DNA of 64,000 nucleotides from Pseudanabaenaceae cyanobacterium SKYG29 (GTDB lineage: Bacteria; Cyanobacteriota; Cyanobacteriia; Pseudanabaenales; Pseudanabaenaceae): contig JANWWT010000001.1 in the NCBI GenBank assembly GCA_025055675.1, positions 921,226 through 985,225 on the forward strand. Reading direction: 5' to 3'. Below the pieces are notes generated by a model, which saw nothing but the letters and a program-made list of their open reading frames with translations, was not told where the DNA came from and did not search any database. Below are positions 1 to 8,970 of the stretch, piece after piece (the first letter of the stretch is position 1; every line of letters begins with the position of its first letter). The position numbers and the translations under genes were made by a program.

Positions 1-1154
1 ATTTCTACTGGCGGGATTTACTCTACATTGCGGAAAGGGTTTTCCTCGATCCTCTACCTGCTTTTAAGTACTTTCTGCCCAAGGAATATTTGGAATTGGC
101 TAATCACTACGCAGGCGACAATGCTGATCTGCGTATCTGGCGGGGCTATGCGACAGCGCACCAGGAACTACTAGAGTTTATGGACAAGGGGGAATTAAAA
201 GCCAGAATCCCTAAACTCTTCCATCACCTCTATCACGATCGCATCAACATGGAATTTGCGGAAGAGTGTATGCGGGCAATGTTCTGGCATCGCAACATGG
301 GGGGATTACTGGAACCCTACATGGACTCGGAGGAATACAAACAGAATGCCGATCGGGCGATTAGGGCTTATTTCCGCGACAATCCGATTATGCTGGGGCT
401 ATATAAGTTGTTCCCAGATATGTTTATAGAGCAATGTCGCCAGGCGACTATGTATTCAGTTTTAGGGCTATTCTGGGAAGTAATGTGCCCTGTATTTTTG
501 GAGATGTCCGATATTTACGATGAGGGTGGATTTAAGGGCGTACCTGATGCTATGAATTTCCTGGTCAATGGTATTTTTGCTATTGCTGGTCGTCCTATTT
601 ATCATCGTGTCTATATCAGGGGTGAATGGTATGATATTGTGCCCAAATCAAAGGGATTTACCTGGCTCTATGAAGCTGCCTTTCCCTATGTAGAAGCAGT
701 GTTCTATCGCACTTCTCCTTTCCGAGGAACGAAGTCCTACAATGCCCAAGCGAGGGAAGTCCCTGATGATCAAAATGATTTCCACTATGGCATTTTATAT
801 GCCGATAAATTCCCTGTTGCCTCTGCTGGGATTCCCCCTACACTTCTACACCAGGATATGTATCACTTCCTACCTAAATACCTGGTGGATTACTATCAAA
901 AATTCTGCCGTGGTGCTGATGATATGCTAATTCAATTGGGAGTTAGCTTTCAGCGATCGATGTATAATGTAACCTCAGCAGTAATTCAGGCAGGGCGGGC
1001 AGCATTTCTCTATCCCCTGGACGACCCCAATCCTCGGCACTTGTGGGCAAATCGCTACTATTTCCAGGGACAATTGAATCGCTTTGCTAATCCTAAGTAT
1101 GGCATGGACAAGGCGGCAAGATTATTAGCAGTGCAATCCCAAGATTATCGTTAG
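1..1154 (+). CDS. cupA: CO2 hydration protein CupA (ChpY family), 5' end outside window
   Basis: The reading frame is open from base 3, so the gene begins upstream; about 383 C-terminal residues are visible. The protein is rich in aromatic residues and His and matches the ChpX/ChpY (CupB/CupA) family of CO2 hydration proteins. These bind the specialised NDH-1 complexes at the thylakoid membrane and convert CO2 to bicarbonate in a redox-driven way. The next gene, 10 bases downstream, is a fasciclin-domain protein of the CupS type. This identifies the locus as the inducible ndhF3-ndhD3-cupA-cupS operon (NDH-1MS) rather than the constitutive cupB locus. ndhF3 and ndhD3 would be expected just upstream of base 1. 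Family assignment is secure; the A-versus-B choice rests on the neighbour. Confidence 0.88.
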   Translation, partial: FYWRDLLYIAERVFLDPLPAFKYFLPKEYLELANHYAGDNADLRIWRGYATAHQELLEFMDKGELKARIPKLFHHLYHDRINMEFAEECMRAMFWHRNMGGLLEPYMDSEEYKQNADRAIRAYFRDNPIMLGLYKLFPDMFIEQCRQATMYSVLGLFWEVMCPVFLEMSDIYDEGGFKGVPDAMNFLVNGIFAIAGRPIYHRVYIRGEWYDIVPKSKGFTWLYEAAFPYVEAVFYRTSPFRGTKSYNAQAREVPDDQNDFHYGILYADKFPVASAGIPPTLLHQDMYHFLPKYLVDYYQKFCRGADDMLIQLGVSFQRSMYNVTSAVIQAGRAAFLYPLDDPNPRHLWANRYYFQGQLNRFANPKYGMDKAARLLAVQSQDYR

Positions 1155-1164
1155 GAGAAAGGAA

Positions 1165-1635
1165 ATGGCAACGATCGTGGATATTGCGGTTGGTAACCCT
1201 GATTTTAGTACCCTAGTTACGGCAGTTTCGGCAGCTAACTTAGTAGATGCTCTTAATAGTCCGGGTCCCTTTACTGTATTTGCGCCCATCAATAAAGCCT
1301 TTGAAAAATTGCCCCCTGGTACTATCACAACTCTAGTGCAAAACATTCCCCAGCTTAGTCGTATTCTCACCTATCATGTGGCTGCAGGTAGATATACAAA
1401 AAATGATTTGCGGGGGCGAGAGTCTATCCCTTCCCTAGAGGGCACACCGATCGATCTTTACATCACAGAGGATGAGTTTGAGGTAAATAATGCTACTGTG
1501 ATTGCGGCGGATATTGTCGCAGATAATGGGGTGATTCATGTGATCGATACGGTGATTTTAATGCGTCCCCACTGGTTCCATCCGATTATGCGCTGGGGCA
1601 AGGAAGGTATCAAATTTGATGCTGTTGTGTCATAG
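1165..1635 (+). CDS. cupS: CupS, fasciclin-domain subunit of the NDH-1MS CO2 uptake complex
   Basis: A 156-residue protein that is essentially one fasciclin (FAS1) domain. The first conserved FAS1 block is visible as [15 protein letters not shown] (about residues 36-50). The second, with its V-I-D-V-like turn, is near residues 118-132 ([12 protein letters not shown]). There is no signal peptide, unlike extracellular fasciclins, as expected for the small CupS subunit that sits with CupA on NDH-1MS. It starts at ATG 1165 behind a GGAGAAAGGA ribosome site, 10 bases after cupA, so it is co-transcribed. In Synechocystis the equivalent gene is sll1735. Position and domain both support the call. Confidence 0.87.
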   Translation: MATIVDIAVGNPDFSTLVTAVSAANLVDALNSPGPFTVFAPINKAFEKLPPGTITTLVQNIPQLSRILTYHVAAGRYTKNDLRGRESIPSLEGTPIDLYITEDEFEVNNATVIAADIVADNGVIHVIDTVILMRPHWFHPIMRWGKEGIKFDAVVS

Positions 1636-2897
1636 GGGCAACTTTTGGTCTGGTCAATCATGAACTTTGCTGTGTGGCAGAGTGCCTTCACCCTGTTTTT
1701 AAGTCTATTGGTGGAGTCTTTCCCTTTTTTACTCCTGGGGGTGTTATTGTCTAGCACCCTCTTGTTATTTATTGATGAAGGGAAGTTAACTCGTATCCTA
1801 CCCAAACATCCTCTGTGGGGCGCGATCGTTGGCAGTTTAATTGGTTTTCTCTTTCCTGTCTGCGAGTGCGGCAATGTGCCTGTAGCTAGGCGGTTAATTA
1901 TGCAAGGAATTCCTCCCTCTGTCTGCATTGCTTTTTTGTTGGCTGCTCCTACCCTCAATCCTGTGGTAATCTGGGCAACGTGGACAGCTTTCCGTGACCA
2001 ACCAGAGGTAGTACTATGGCGAGTCGGTCTGTCTTTTGGCATTGCTACTGCCATCGCCTGGATTTTCAGTGTGCAACAGGATTTGCGTCCGTTTTTACAT
2101 CCTGCGGTCAGCCGGTCCCTATTCATTCCTGCTCCTGATGGTTTGAGTGGCACTTATTTTTTAGGGGAATCACAGCCTTTGGCACTGACGGACTGGGGTG
2201 TGAGGAGAAGACAGAACAGGTGGGCTTTGTTTTGGGATAACACAGTAGGAGAACTGCGAGAACTGGGGGGAGTTTTGGTATTGGGCAGTGCTCTAGCTGC
2301 CATAATTCAAGTAATCGTGCCCAGGGAGATAATCTTGGAGCTGGGTCAGGGTCCTGTCAGTTCCATCGTGGCAATGATGACTTTGGCAGGTGTAGTGTCT
2401 ATCTGTTCCACGGTAGATGCTTTCTTTGCTCTGTCTTTTGCTTCTACATTTACGACAGGTTCTCTATTGGCATTTTTGGTATTTGGCCCCATGATTGATC
2501 TGAAGGCTATTGGCTTATTGTTAACTCTCTTTCGCAGACGAGCTATTATTTATCTTTTCTTGCTAGCAGGACAGATGACTTTCCTAGCTGCTATGTTTAT
2601 TAATCTTAGATTGAGCTAGGGGAAATTATTTCTTACTAACTGACCTGTGGTTGGCAATATACCAGCGCCAAGGGATGTCTACTCCCTTTGTGATGCCAAT
2701 GCGAGTAGTTTGCACGATCGTTTCTATCTCTACCTGTTTTATCGGTGGTTCCAACCAGAGATGATGGTCAGGATGCAGCAAAACACCGTCCAAGGCACGA
2801 TCGATCTTTAGGGCACGGCAGAGTTTTCCGGGCCCGGCCCCCACGCGATGGGGTTTGTCATCTTGGCACCAGGGGGGAATCCGATCGAGTGCGATCG
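1172..2897. repeat. HIP1-like CGATCG elements (example cluster)
   Basis: CGATCG starts at 1172, 1448, 1823, 2715, 2798, 2882 and 2892, seven times in 1.7 kb against one per about 4 kb expected for a random hexamer. The same density continues through the window in coding and non-coding DNA on both strands. It is the core of the cyanobacterial HIP1 octamer GCGATCGC. In this window the flanking bases are more often not G/C-symmetric than in classic HIP1. Confidence 0.7.
1645..2619 (+). CDS. Permease of the YraQ/SO_0444 (UPF0718, DUF318) family
   Basis: A 324-residue integral membrane protein with about eight hydrophobic segments in two halves, separated by a hydrophilic loop near residues 150-195. 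The family hallmark, a Cys-rich turn followed by Gly-Asn-x-Pro (CECGNVPVARRL), is at about residues 73-84. Members are predicted permeases; some have been linked to metal or metalloid export, but the substrate here cannot be read from the sequence. Two starts are possible: TTG 1645, which an AGGGG site at 1634-1638 fits well, and ATG 1660. It lies 9 bases after cupS on the same strand and may share its transcript. The 3' end is 6 bases from the convergent glycosylase gene. Confidence 0.75.
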   Translation: MVWSIMNFAVWQSAFTLFLSLLVESFPFLLLGVLLSSTLLLFIDEGKLTRILPKHPLWGAIVGSLIGFLFPVCECGNVPVARRLIMQGIPPSVCIAFLLAAPTLNPVVIWATWTAFRDQPEVVLWRVGLSFGIATAIAWIFSVQQDLRPFLHPAVSRSLFIPAPDGLSGTYFLGESQPLALTDWGVRRRQNRWALFWDNTVGELRELGGVLVLGSALAAIIQVIVPREIILELGQGPVSSIVAMMTLAGVVSICSTVDAFFALSFASTFTTGSLLAFLVFGPMIDLKAIGLLLTLFRRRAIIYLFLLAGQMTFLAAMFINLRLS

Positions 2898-3195
2898 CGC
2901 GCACCAAAACCGCACTGCAGATACCCTCTTGGTCAGTGACGATATTCAAGCAGTGATAAATGCCGTAAATAAGATAAACATAGACAGAACCAGGAACACC
3001 AAAGATAGCTTGATTTCGTTCCGTCTTTTTTTGGTAGCCATGACAAGCGGGGTCGTTAGCCTCATAAGCTTCCACCTCCACGATCGTGCCGTAGTAGATT
3101 TCACCCCCGATTGCCCGCCCTAAACGCCACCCTAACAGTTCAGGGGCAACGACAGAAGCAGGACGACAGAGAAAGTCCGTTATTTTTTCGTCCAC
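2626..3195 (-). CDS. DNA-3-methyladenine glycosylase (AAG/Mpg family)
   Basis: A 189-residue enzyme of the alkyladenine DNA glycosylase family, which removes alkylated purines in base-excision repair. Family blocks are clear: [19 protein letters not shown] (residues about 36-54, with the active-site Glu and the following Asp/His), a Tyr-rich [16 protein letters not shown] strand, and [11 protein letters not shown] near residue 118. Length is typical of bacterial members. Its start overlaps the 3' end of gnd by 16 bases on the same strand, so it probably follows gnd in the transcript. Nothing suggests damage. Confidence 0.87.
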   Translation of the reverse strand: MDEKITDFLCRPASVVAPELLGWRLGRAIGGEIYYGTIVEVEAYEANDPACHGYQKKTERNQAIFGVPGSVYVYLIYGIYHCLNIVTDQEGICSAVLVRAIALDRIPPWCQDDKPHRVGAGPGKLCRALKIDRALDGVLLHPDHHLWLEPPIKQVEIETIVQTTRIGITKGVDIPWRWYIANHRSVSKK

Positions 3196-4592
3196 TCCGT
3201 ATGGAAGACACCCTCTCGATCGATACGTTCGTAGGTGTGAGCACCAAAGTAATCCCGCTGGGCTTGGGTGAGGTTTTGTGGTAACCGATCGCGGCGATAG
3301 CTGTCAAAGTAATCCAAAGAGGCGCTAAAAGCAGGCACGGGAATACCAATTTGGGCAGCCGTCATCACTACCTGCCGCCAAGCTTTTTCCTTACTCAAAA
3401 TAGAATCCTTAAAGTGTTCATCTAGGAGCAAATTGGGCAGATTGGGATTACGTTGGAATGCCTCCTTAATCAAATTCAAAAAGCCTGCCCGAATGATACA
3501 ACCACCCTTCCAAATGCGGGCAATTTCACTGAGATTGAAGTTATAGTGCATCTCCCGCGAAGCAGTAGCTAACAGTGCCATCCCTTGAGCATAGGAGCAA
3601 ATTTTAGAACAGTATAGAGCATCCCGAACAGCATTGATAAATTCCTGCCGATCGCCTGTGTATTTGCCTGTGGTGTAAGAAGTGAGAACCTTACTAGCAG
3701 CAACTCTGTCTTCTTTGTAGGAAGAAATCACCCGCGCTGTCACCGCCGCAATCATTGTAGGAATAGGCACACCCAAATCAAAAGCACTCTCTACTGTCCA
3801 TTTGCCTGTGCCTTTTTGTCCGGCTTTGTCTAATATTTTTTCCACCAGCGGTGTCCCATCTTCATCCATTTTAGTAAAGATGTCCGCTGTAATTTCAATC
3901 AAGAAAGAAGATAGCTCCGTTTGGTTCCAGGCAGCAAAAGTATCGTGGAGTTCACTTGCTCCCATGCCCAAACCCGTCTTTAGTAGGTCATAGGCTTCGG
4001 CAATCAGTTGCATGTCCCCGTACTCAATGCCATTGTGCACCATCTTTACGTAATGACCGGCACTCCCTGGACCAATGTAGGTGACACAGGGACCGTCATC
4101 CACTTGGGCAGCTATTTTCGTCACGATCGGTGCGATTGCTTCATAGGCAGTTTTTTGTCCTCCAGGCATCAAACTGGGACCGTTGAGGGCACCTTCTTCC
4201 CCGCCACTGACTCCCATGCCAATAAATTGCAATCCAGCTGCCTCTAGTTCCGCTGTGCGGCGGTCAGTATCTGTATAGAGAGAATTACCCCCATCAATCA
4301 AAATATCCCCTGGCTCTAACAGCGGTTTTAATTCATTGATAACAGCATCGACAGGAGCACCAGCCTTCACCATAATTAGAATTTTGCGGGGGCGTTCCAG
4401 ACTATCTACCAGTTCCTGCAATGAGTAGGTGGGTTTGACATTTTTTCCCTGGGCGCGGGTAGCTAGGAAGGTATCGGTTTTCTCCCGACTACGGTTATAG
4501 ACAGCGATAGGGAAGCCGTTGCGCTCAATGTTGAGGGCGAGATTTTCCCCCATCACCGCTAGCCCAATTAAGCCAAAACTCTGCTTGCTCAT
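3180..4592 (-). CDS. gnd: 6-phosphogluconate dehydrogenase, decarboxylating (NADP+)
   Basis: A 470-residue enzyme catalysing 6-phosphogluconate + NADP+ to ribulose 5-phosphate + CO2 + NADPH. It is the third step of the oxidative pentose phosphate pathway, the main source of NADPH in the dark in cyanobacteria. The N-terminal dinucleotide fold has [13 protein letters not shown] (about residues 10-22). Substrate blocks include [20 protein letters not shown] (about 125-144) and the catalytic Lys in [20 protein letters not shown] (about 180-199). Length is standard. ATG at 4592 is the natural start. It overlaps the downstream glycosylase gene by 16 bases. Confidence 0.96.
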   Translation of the reverse strand: MSKQSFGLIGLAVMGENLALNIERNGFPIAVYNRSREKTDTFLATRAQGKNVKPTYSLQELVDSLERPRKILIMVKAGAPVDAVINELKPLLEPGDILIDGGNSLYTDTDRRTAELEAAGLQFIGMGVSGGEEGALNGPSLMPGGQKTAYEAIAPIVTKIAAQVDDGPCVTYIGPGSAGHYVKMVHNGIEYGDMQLIAEAYDLLKTGLGMGASELHDTFAAWNQTELSSFLIEITADIFTKMDEDGTPLVEKILDKAGQKGTGKWTVESAFDLGVPIPTMIAAVTARVISSYKEDRVAASKVLTSYTTGKYTGDRQEFINAVRDALYCSKICSYAQGMALLATASREMHYNFNLSEIARIWKGGCIIRAGFLNLIKEAFQRNPNLPNLLLDEHFKDSILSKEKAWRQVVMTAAQIGIPVPAFSASLDYFDSYRRDRLPQNLTQAQRDYFGAHTYERIDREGVFHTEWTKK

Positions 4593-4651
4593 GCCTACTC
4601 ACCTAACACTGGCTCTATTGTTGACCAGGTTGCCCCCCTTCCCCCTAATCC

Positions 4652-4966
4652 TTACAATCTTTTTAGCTTGTCGAGGAGTTGGTCAGCAGTCATTGCCCCT
4701 TCAAAACGCTCGATCGGTTTGCCATCTCTGAAAATAATAAAAGTAGGCAGTGCTCGCACATGGTATTGGGAGGCAATATCTGGGTATTGGTCGGTATTAA
4801 TTTTAACAATTTGTACCTTGTCGCGCACCTGTGCCCCCACCTTTTCCAAAATTGGTGCCATTAACTGACAGGGCCCACACCAGGGAGCATAAAAATCCAC
4901 CAAAATTGGTAGGGGAGAAGATTGTAGTAGTTCCGCAAAGCTGCTGAATTGTTTTTTTATGGCCAT
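4652..4966 (-). CDS. Thioredoxin
   Basis: A 104-residue classical single-domain thioredoxin. The active site WCGPC is at residues 29-33 and the cis-proline is in RALPTFIIF (about residues 70-78). It reduces disulfides in target proteins, taking electrons from ferredoxin- or NADPH-thioredoxin reductase. The N-terminal KKQFSSFAELL stretch resembles the y-type (TrxQ, Synechocystis slr0233-like) subgroup more than the essential m-type; this subgroup call is an impression from memory. It lies 59 bases upstream of gnd on the same strand and could share its transcript. Confidence 0.92.
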   Translation of the reverse strand: MAIKKQFSSFAELLQSSPLPILVDFYAPWCGPCQLMAPILEKVGAQVRDKVQIVKINTDQYPDIASQYHVRALPTFIIFRDGKPIERFEGAMTADQLLDKLKRL

Positions 4967-5015
4967 GATCTATTTGGGAAAGCGGGAAATCTAAGTATAC
5001 GATACTAATTTAGTT

Positions 5016-5735
5016 TTAGTCATTGCGCTTGGGGCGGTAGGGATTGAGGAAATTAATCAAGTTAGACAGTTCACGGGACTGAATCCAGGCGCGTCCCTGC
5101 CCACGAAAGCGACAGACTAGACCTTCTCCCCCGAAAATAGCAACACCCAGACCGCGTAGAGATAAACCCCCTAGCACCTCTACCCTGTAGTCTAGGGTAT
5201 CTTCAAAGGCAACGATATAACCTGTGTCAATGATATAGCCACCTTCGATGGGAATTTCTACAATGGCACCGTAGGAACTAAACCAGATGTCTCCTTGCCC
5301 TACGGCTTTCACCAGAAAGAAGGATTCGCCACTAAAAAAACCCTTGGCTAAGCCCTGGAACTTCGTCTGTAATTCTACAGTGGGAGCACAGGCGACAAAG
5401 CCCGCTGATTGCATGAATAAAGCTCTACCAGGTTCAAGGTAGTAGTGTTGAATATCACCAGGTACGCCAGGGGAAATGTACAACTGCCCTGCCCGCTGTT
5501 GAGCCGTAAACTCGCTGAGGAAGAGGGACTCCCCTGCCACCATACGCATTAGGCTCCGCCCCAGCCCGCCCCGCAGCTTAGATTGCAGCTTGATGTGTTG
5601 GTCCATTGCCGCCATTGCCCCCGCTTCCACAATGATTTTCTGGTTGGCTTTGAGGTTAACTATCAGACTGGCATAGGCAGGGGAATGCTCAATCCTAAAC
5701 TCGTAGTCAGCCCGTTCATCGGTGGTAAAAACCAT
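5016..5735 (-). CDS. AIM24-family (TIGR00266) protein
   Basis: A 239-residue protein of the TIGR00266/AIM24 family, named after a mitochondrial inner-membrane biogenesis factor. The bacterial role is not established. Recognisable signs are the Gly-rich all-beta pattern, the N-terminal EAGAMAAMDQHIKLQSKLRG (about residues 36-55), and the repeated G-D-I-x-x-Y/F and G-x-G turns of the trimeric beta-barrel. There is no signal peptide or membrane span. It sits 49 bases upstream of the thioredoxin gene on the same strand and is divergent from the PIN/TRAM gene across about 150 bases. Confidence 0.8.
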   Translation of the reverse strand: MVFTTDERADYEFRIEHSPAYASLIVNLKANQKIIVEAGAMAAMDQHIKLQSKLRGGLGRSLMRMVAGESLFLSEFTAQQRAGQLYISPGVPGDIQHYYLEPGRALFMQSAGFVACAPTVELQTKFQGLAKGFFSGESFFLVKAVGQGDIWFSSYGAIVEIPIEGGYIIDTGYIVAFEDTLDYRVEVLGGLSLRGLGVAIFGGEGLVCRFRGQGRAWIQSRELSNLINFLNPYRPKRND

Positions 5736-5888
5736 ACAAGGATTGGTTAGCTCTATGGGCTTACTGTACCACTAAAGTTAACTGCTTGGGCGCGTAAAGT
5801 TTCTTGAAAAAGAGTGAATCCTGGGGTAATCTAGTTGTTTATCATTTAGGCTAAACTTATCCATAGTTGCGGTTAGCCGCTGATATTT

Positions 5889-6962
5889 ATGATTGATACA
5901 GTCATTATCGTTTCCTTTATTTTGGCAGGAGCAGGGACGGGCTTTCATGGCGTGGACCTGTTGCCCTGGCAGTTACTGGTGGATGTCAATGTGCAGGGGT
6001 TGCGCTGGGTAGCCCTGGGCTTTGGTTCCTTTATCGGTCTTGTGGTAGGGCTGTTTACCCAGACTGGTTACCGCCGCCTGGAGGCAGAAATCCGCGCAAT
6101 GCCCGTCGATGTGTTGATTAGCCGTGCCATTGGCTTGGTCGTGGGTCTACTGCTGGCTAATTTGATGCTAGCCCCTCTTTTCCTAGTACCGATTCCTGAA
6201 GGGTTTGAGTTCTTTAAGCCCCTAGCGGCAATCTTGGTGAGCATTGTCTTTGCCTATACAGGCATGACGCTCTCCGATGCCCATGGACGATCGTTACTAC
6301 GCCTGATCAATCCTGGGAGTCTGGAAAGTACACTGCTGGCGGAAGGTACCCTTAAGTCCGCAACCAGTAAAATCCTAGACACTAGCTGTGTAATTGATGG
6401 CAGAATTGAGGGCTTAGTCAGCACAGGTTTCTTGGAAGGACAATTGTTGGTACCCCAGTTTGTTATTCAAGAGCTGCAGACAATTGCTGACAGTGCCAAT
6501 GACCAGAAGCGGTTGCGGGGACGCAGGGGCTTGGACATTCTCAACAATCTGCGGGCGATGTATCGCGATCGGGTGGTGATTCACCCTGCCAATTATGAGG
6601 AAATCCCCACGGTGGATGCTAAATTGGTGCGGTTGGCGCAGGAGTTGAATGCCACTTTGATTACTACTGACTTTAATCTCAACAAGGTGGCTTGTCTGCA
6701 CCAGGTGAATGTCCTCAATATCAACGACCTTGCCCAGTGTCTGCGTCCTAGCTATCTGCCAGGGGATAGTCTGCATTTGAAAATCATTCGTGAAGGCAAG
6801 GAAGCTAGTCAGGGTGTAGGCTACTTGGAAGATGGCACGATGGTAGTAGTAGAAGACGGTCGGGGTTATGTGGGCAAGCAGTTGGATGTGGTAGTCACCA
6901 GTGCTCTACAAACCTCGGCAGGTAAGATGATTTTTGCTCGCCCTGAAGTAATTCCCGTCTAG
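5889..6962 (+). CDS. Membrane-anchored PIN/TRAM-domain protein (YacL-like)
   Basis: A 357-residue protein. About four hydrophobic segments occupy residues 1-140. A PIN nuclease domain covers about 160-275: the first acidic residue is in DTSCVIDGRIEGL, followed by the conserved Q-E-L and Arg-rich KRLRGRRGLDIL, then TVDAKLVRLAQELNATLIT and TTDFNLNKVA. A C-terminal TRAM-like beta-barrel (about 285-350) probably binds RNA. This is the architecture of Bacillus YacL and its cyanobacterial relatives, thought to be a membrane-tethered ribonuclease; the substrate is unknown. The acidic residues expected of an active PIN domain appear present. The next gene begins one base after its stop. Confidence 0.83.
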   Translation: MIDTVIIVSFILAGAGTGFHGVDLLPWQLLVDVNVQGLRWVALGFGSFIGLVVGLFTQTGYRRLEAEIRAMPVDVLISRAIGLVVGLLLANLMLAPLFLVPIPEGFEFFKPLAAILVSIVFAYTGMTLSDAHGRSLLRLINPGSLESTLLAEGTLKSATSKILDTSCVIDGRIEGLVSTGFLEGQLLVPQFVIQELQTIADSANDQKRLRGRRGLDILNNLRAMYRDRVVIHPANYEEIPTVDAKLVRLAQELNATLITTDFNLNKVACLHQVNVLNINDLAQCLRPSYLPGDSLHLKIIREGKEASQGVGYLEDGTMVVVEDGRGYVGKQLDVVVTSALQTSAGKMIFARPEVIPV

Positions 6963-6963
6963 G

Positions 6964-8127
6964 ATGTCCGCCCTCTCCCGCCGCCTTAGGCTCATGGCTG
7001 GGAATGTCATTACTACTGCTGTTTTGATTTTTTTGCTGACCTCTAGTGCCCTGCCCTGGTGGCTGTGGTTTGTCCCCTGCGGAGTGGGTTTACTGGCTAG
7101 CAGGTGGGGGAATTTATTTTGGTGCCATTTTTTTACCGATCGCCTATTGCCCCTGGGCTTGCTAGGGTTGACCTTGGGGCTGGTGTTGGCTGTCTGTCAG
7201 CTTGACCCCCTATGGTTACAGGTATTTTGGCTAGTGATCGGGGGGGGCTTATTGGGTTTAGGGATTGCTCTGCCCCGATCGGGTATTACTTGGGAGAGAG
7301 CTAGGGATATTATTACCCCCGATCCTGTTTTCCACTATCCTGTGCGGGTAAGTCGGCTGTTGACGGTGGTGTGGGGTTGGCTGGTCTGGTCTTTAGCAGA
7401 CATTCCCCTGGGTTGGCGCGCACCCCTGGCAGTTTTGTTTACTACGATCGGTTTGGCTGGTGTGGGGAATTGGCGGGTGGAGGTAGTGGGCAAAGAGTTG
7501 ACGATCGAGTTTGCTGGCATCATCAACAGTTGTTATCGCTTTAATCTCGATCGGTTCCAGCGCTTACTTTTGGTGAAGTTACAGGAGGGGGGAGTTACTT
7601 GGTTGCAGTTAGCCAATCCCAGGGAGGAAGTGACATTACCACTCATTTTGCTGGAGATGGCGGCTAATCAAGGGGAAATGTCCGAGGTGTTGAGTCAACG
7701 CTATCCCTTTGCGCGGCAAGTGGCAACTCGGGACAGTCTGCAGATGATGGGTATTTTGTTACCCCAGGCAACAGGAATTTTAGCGGGGCTGGGTTGTTTA
7801 GTTTTGGGGACGTTTTTGTGGTGGTCACTGGAGGTGAGTGATAGCCAAGCTCATGTGCTGACCTGGCTGTTAGGCGCTAGTTTTCTGCTTAGCCCCCTCC
7901 TGGCAAGTTGGCTATTTTTAGTGATTGTCCCTGGGAGTATTCCCCCCCAGTCCACCTTTGGTCTGCCCCCCTGGGAATTGGGGATGTTGTTCATACTAAT
8001 CAATGTCATAACTCAGCCTGACACTCTACTCCTAGCCGCGATCGTGTTTTTGATTTGGGGGGTGGGTATCTACCTGTTGCAGTTAGTCCGCCTGATTCCT
8101 ATCGAGACTGCCATTGCCCAAAATTAA
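6964..8127 (+). CDS. Conserved hypothetical polytopic membrane protein
   Basis: A 387-residue protein I do not recognise. It has roughly ten hydrophobic segments in two groups: four to five in residues 10-105 and about 130-165, then a soluble stretch (about 170-255) that includes WRVEVVGKELTIEFAGIINS, then four more in 265-380. Codon use matches the neighbours, and the ATG starts one base after the PIN/TRAM stop, so the two are surely co-transcribed and perhaps functionally linked. Its last 45 bases overlap the 3' end of pstC on the opposite strand. A role in membrane complex assembly is possible but not shown. Confidence 0.7.
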   Translation: MSALSRRLRLMAGNVITTAVLIFLLTSSALPWWLWFVPCGVGLLASRWGNLFWCHFFTDRLLPLGLLGLTLGLVLAVCQLDPLWLQVFWLVIGGGLLGLGIALPRSGITWERARDIITPDPVFHYPVRVSRLLTVVWGWLVWSLADIPLGWRAPLAVLFTTIGLAGVGNWRVEVVGKELTIEFAGIINSCYRFNLDRFQRLLLVKLQEGGVTWLQLANPREEVTLPLILLEMAANQGEMSEVLSQRYPFARQVATRDSLQMMGILLPQATGILAGLGCLVLGTFLWWSLEVSDSQAHVLTWLLGASFLLSPLLASWLFLVIVPGSIPPQSTFGLPPWELGMLFILINVITQPDTLLLAAIVFLIWGVGIYLLQLVRLIPIETAIAQN

Positions 8128-8970
8128 CTCGCCACTCAGGTTGACAGCCAAGGAAAGTACCAGGAGCACCAGCGCGGCATACATCAGGGCAGGGATTTCC
8201 TGCTCCCCCGCTTCGGCAAAGTTGTTAGCAAGGAGAGAGGCGATCGTGTCTGCTGGCGCTAGCCAAGACAGAGAGAGGGTATTGCTATTACCAATCAACA
8301 TTGTCACTGCCATGGTTTCCCCCAGTGCCCGTCCTAGAGCCAGCAAAATAGCAGCTATAATGCCCGACCGACTGTAGGGCAGAGCCACAGCGAGGAGAAC
8401 TTCCCAGGGAGTAGCCCCCAACGCCAGCGCCCCCCAGATTAATTCCCCAGGCACATTGCTAATAGCTACTCGACTGAGGGCAACAATCGTTGGTAAAATC
8501 ATCACCGCCAACACCAAAGCTGCCACTAGTAAGCTGCGTCCAGGGAAAGGAGTGGCAAAAAAAGGCAACCAGCCCCCATGGCGGTGTAGCCACTGCAGGT
8601 GGGGAGTTAACCAGGGAATCAATACAAAAATGCCCCACAGTCCATACACCACACTGGGAATTGCTGCCAACAATTCAATACCGCTGTTAATAACAGCCCC
8701 CAACCAACCAGAGGGAGCAACGGAGAGCCAAAGAGCTGTAGCTAAACCAACGGGAGCAGCCATTACCAATGCTAGGAGAGAAGTAACGATCGTGCCATAG
8801 AGGCGGGGCAGGATACCAAACTCCCCCCTAACAGGATTCCAAGCAGACTGGAGAAGGAACTGCCAGCCGTAGTGCCACATCGCGCTCCGTCCCGACCACA
8901 GCAGTTGGATGACCACCCCCCCCAACAGAATGACAATCCCGAAGGCACAAATTTTTGTCCACAACTTCAT
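8083..8970 (-). CDS. pstC: Phosphate ABC transporter permease PstC
   Basis: A 295-residue inner-membrane permease with six hydrophobic segments. The EAA-type signature LGATPWEVLLAVALPYSRSG (about residues 188-207) is followed by ALGRALGETMAVTMLIGN, which is diagnostic of PstC, as is GEFGILPRLYGTI near residue 50. PstC pairs with PstA to form the channel of the high-affinity phosphate importer. Its ATG overlaps the pstS stop (ATGA at 8967-8970), giving translational coupling. Unusually, no pstA or pstB follows; the next gene is convergent and overlaps by 45 bases. The partners must lie elsewhere. Confidence 0.9.
   Translation of the reverse strand: MKLWTKICAFGIVILLGGVVIQLLWSGRSAMWHYGWQFLLQSAWNPVRGEFGILPRLYGTIVTSLLALVMAAPVGLATALWLSVAPSGWLGAVINSGIELLAAIPSVVYGLWGIFVLIPWLTPHLQWLHRHGGWLPFFATPFPGRSLLVAALVLAVMILPTIVALSRVAISNVPGELIWGALALGATPWEVLLAVALPYSRSGIIAAILLALGRALGETMAVTMLIGNSNTLSLSWLAPADTIASLLANNFAEAGEQEIPALMYAALVLLVLSLAVNLSGELILGNGSLDRNQAD

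Noticed and set aside
1536..2153. A 205-codon open frame opposite the permease gene
   Set aside because: It lies entirely antisense to cupS and a clear membrane protein and has low-complexity basic composition typical of shadow frames.
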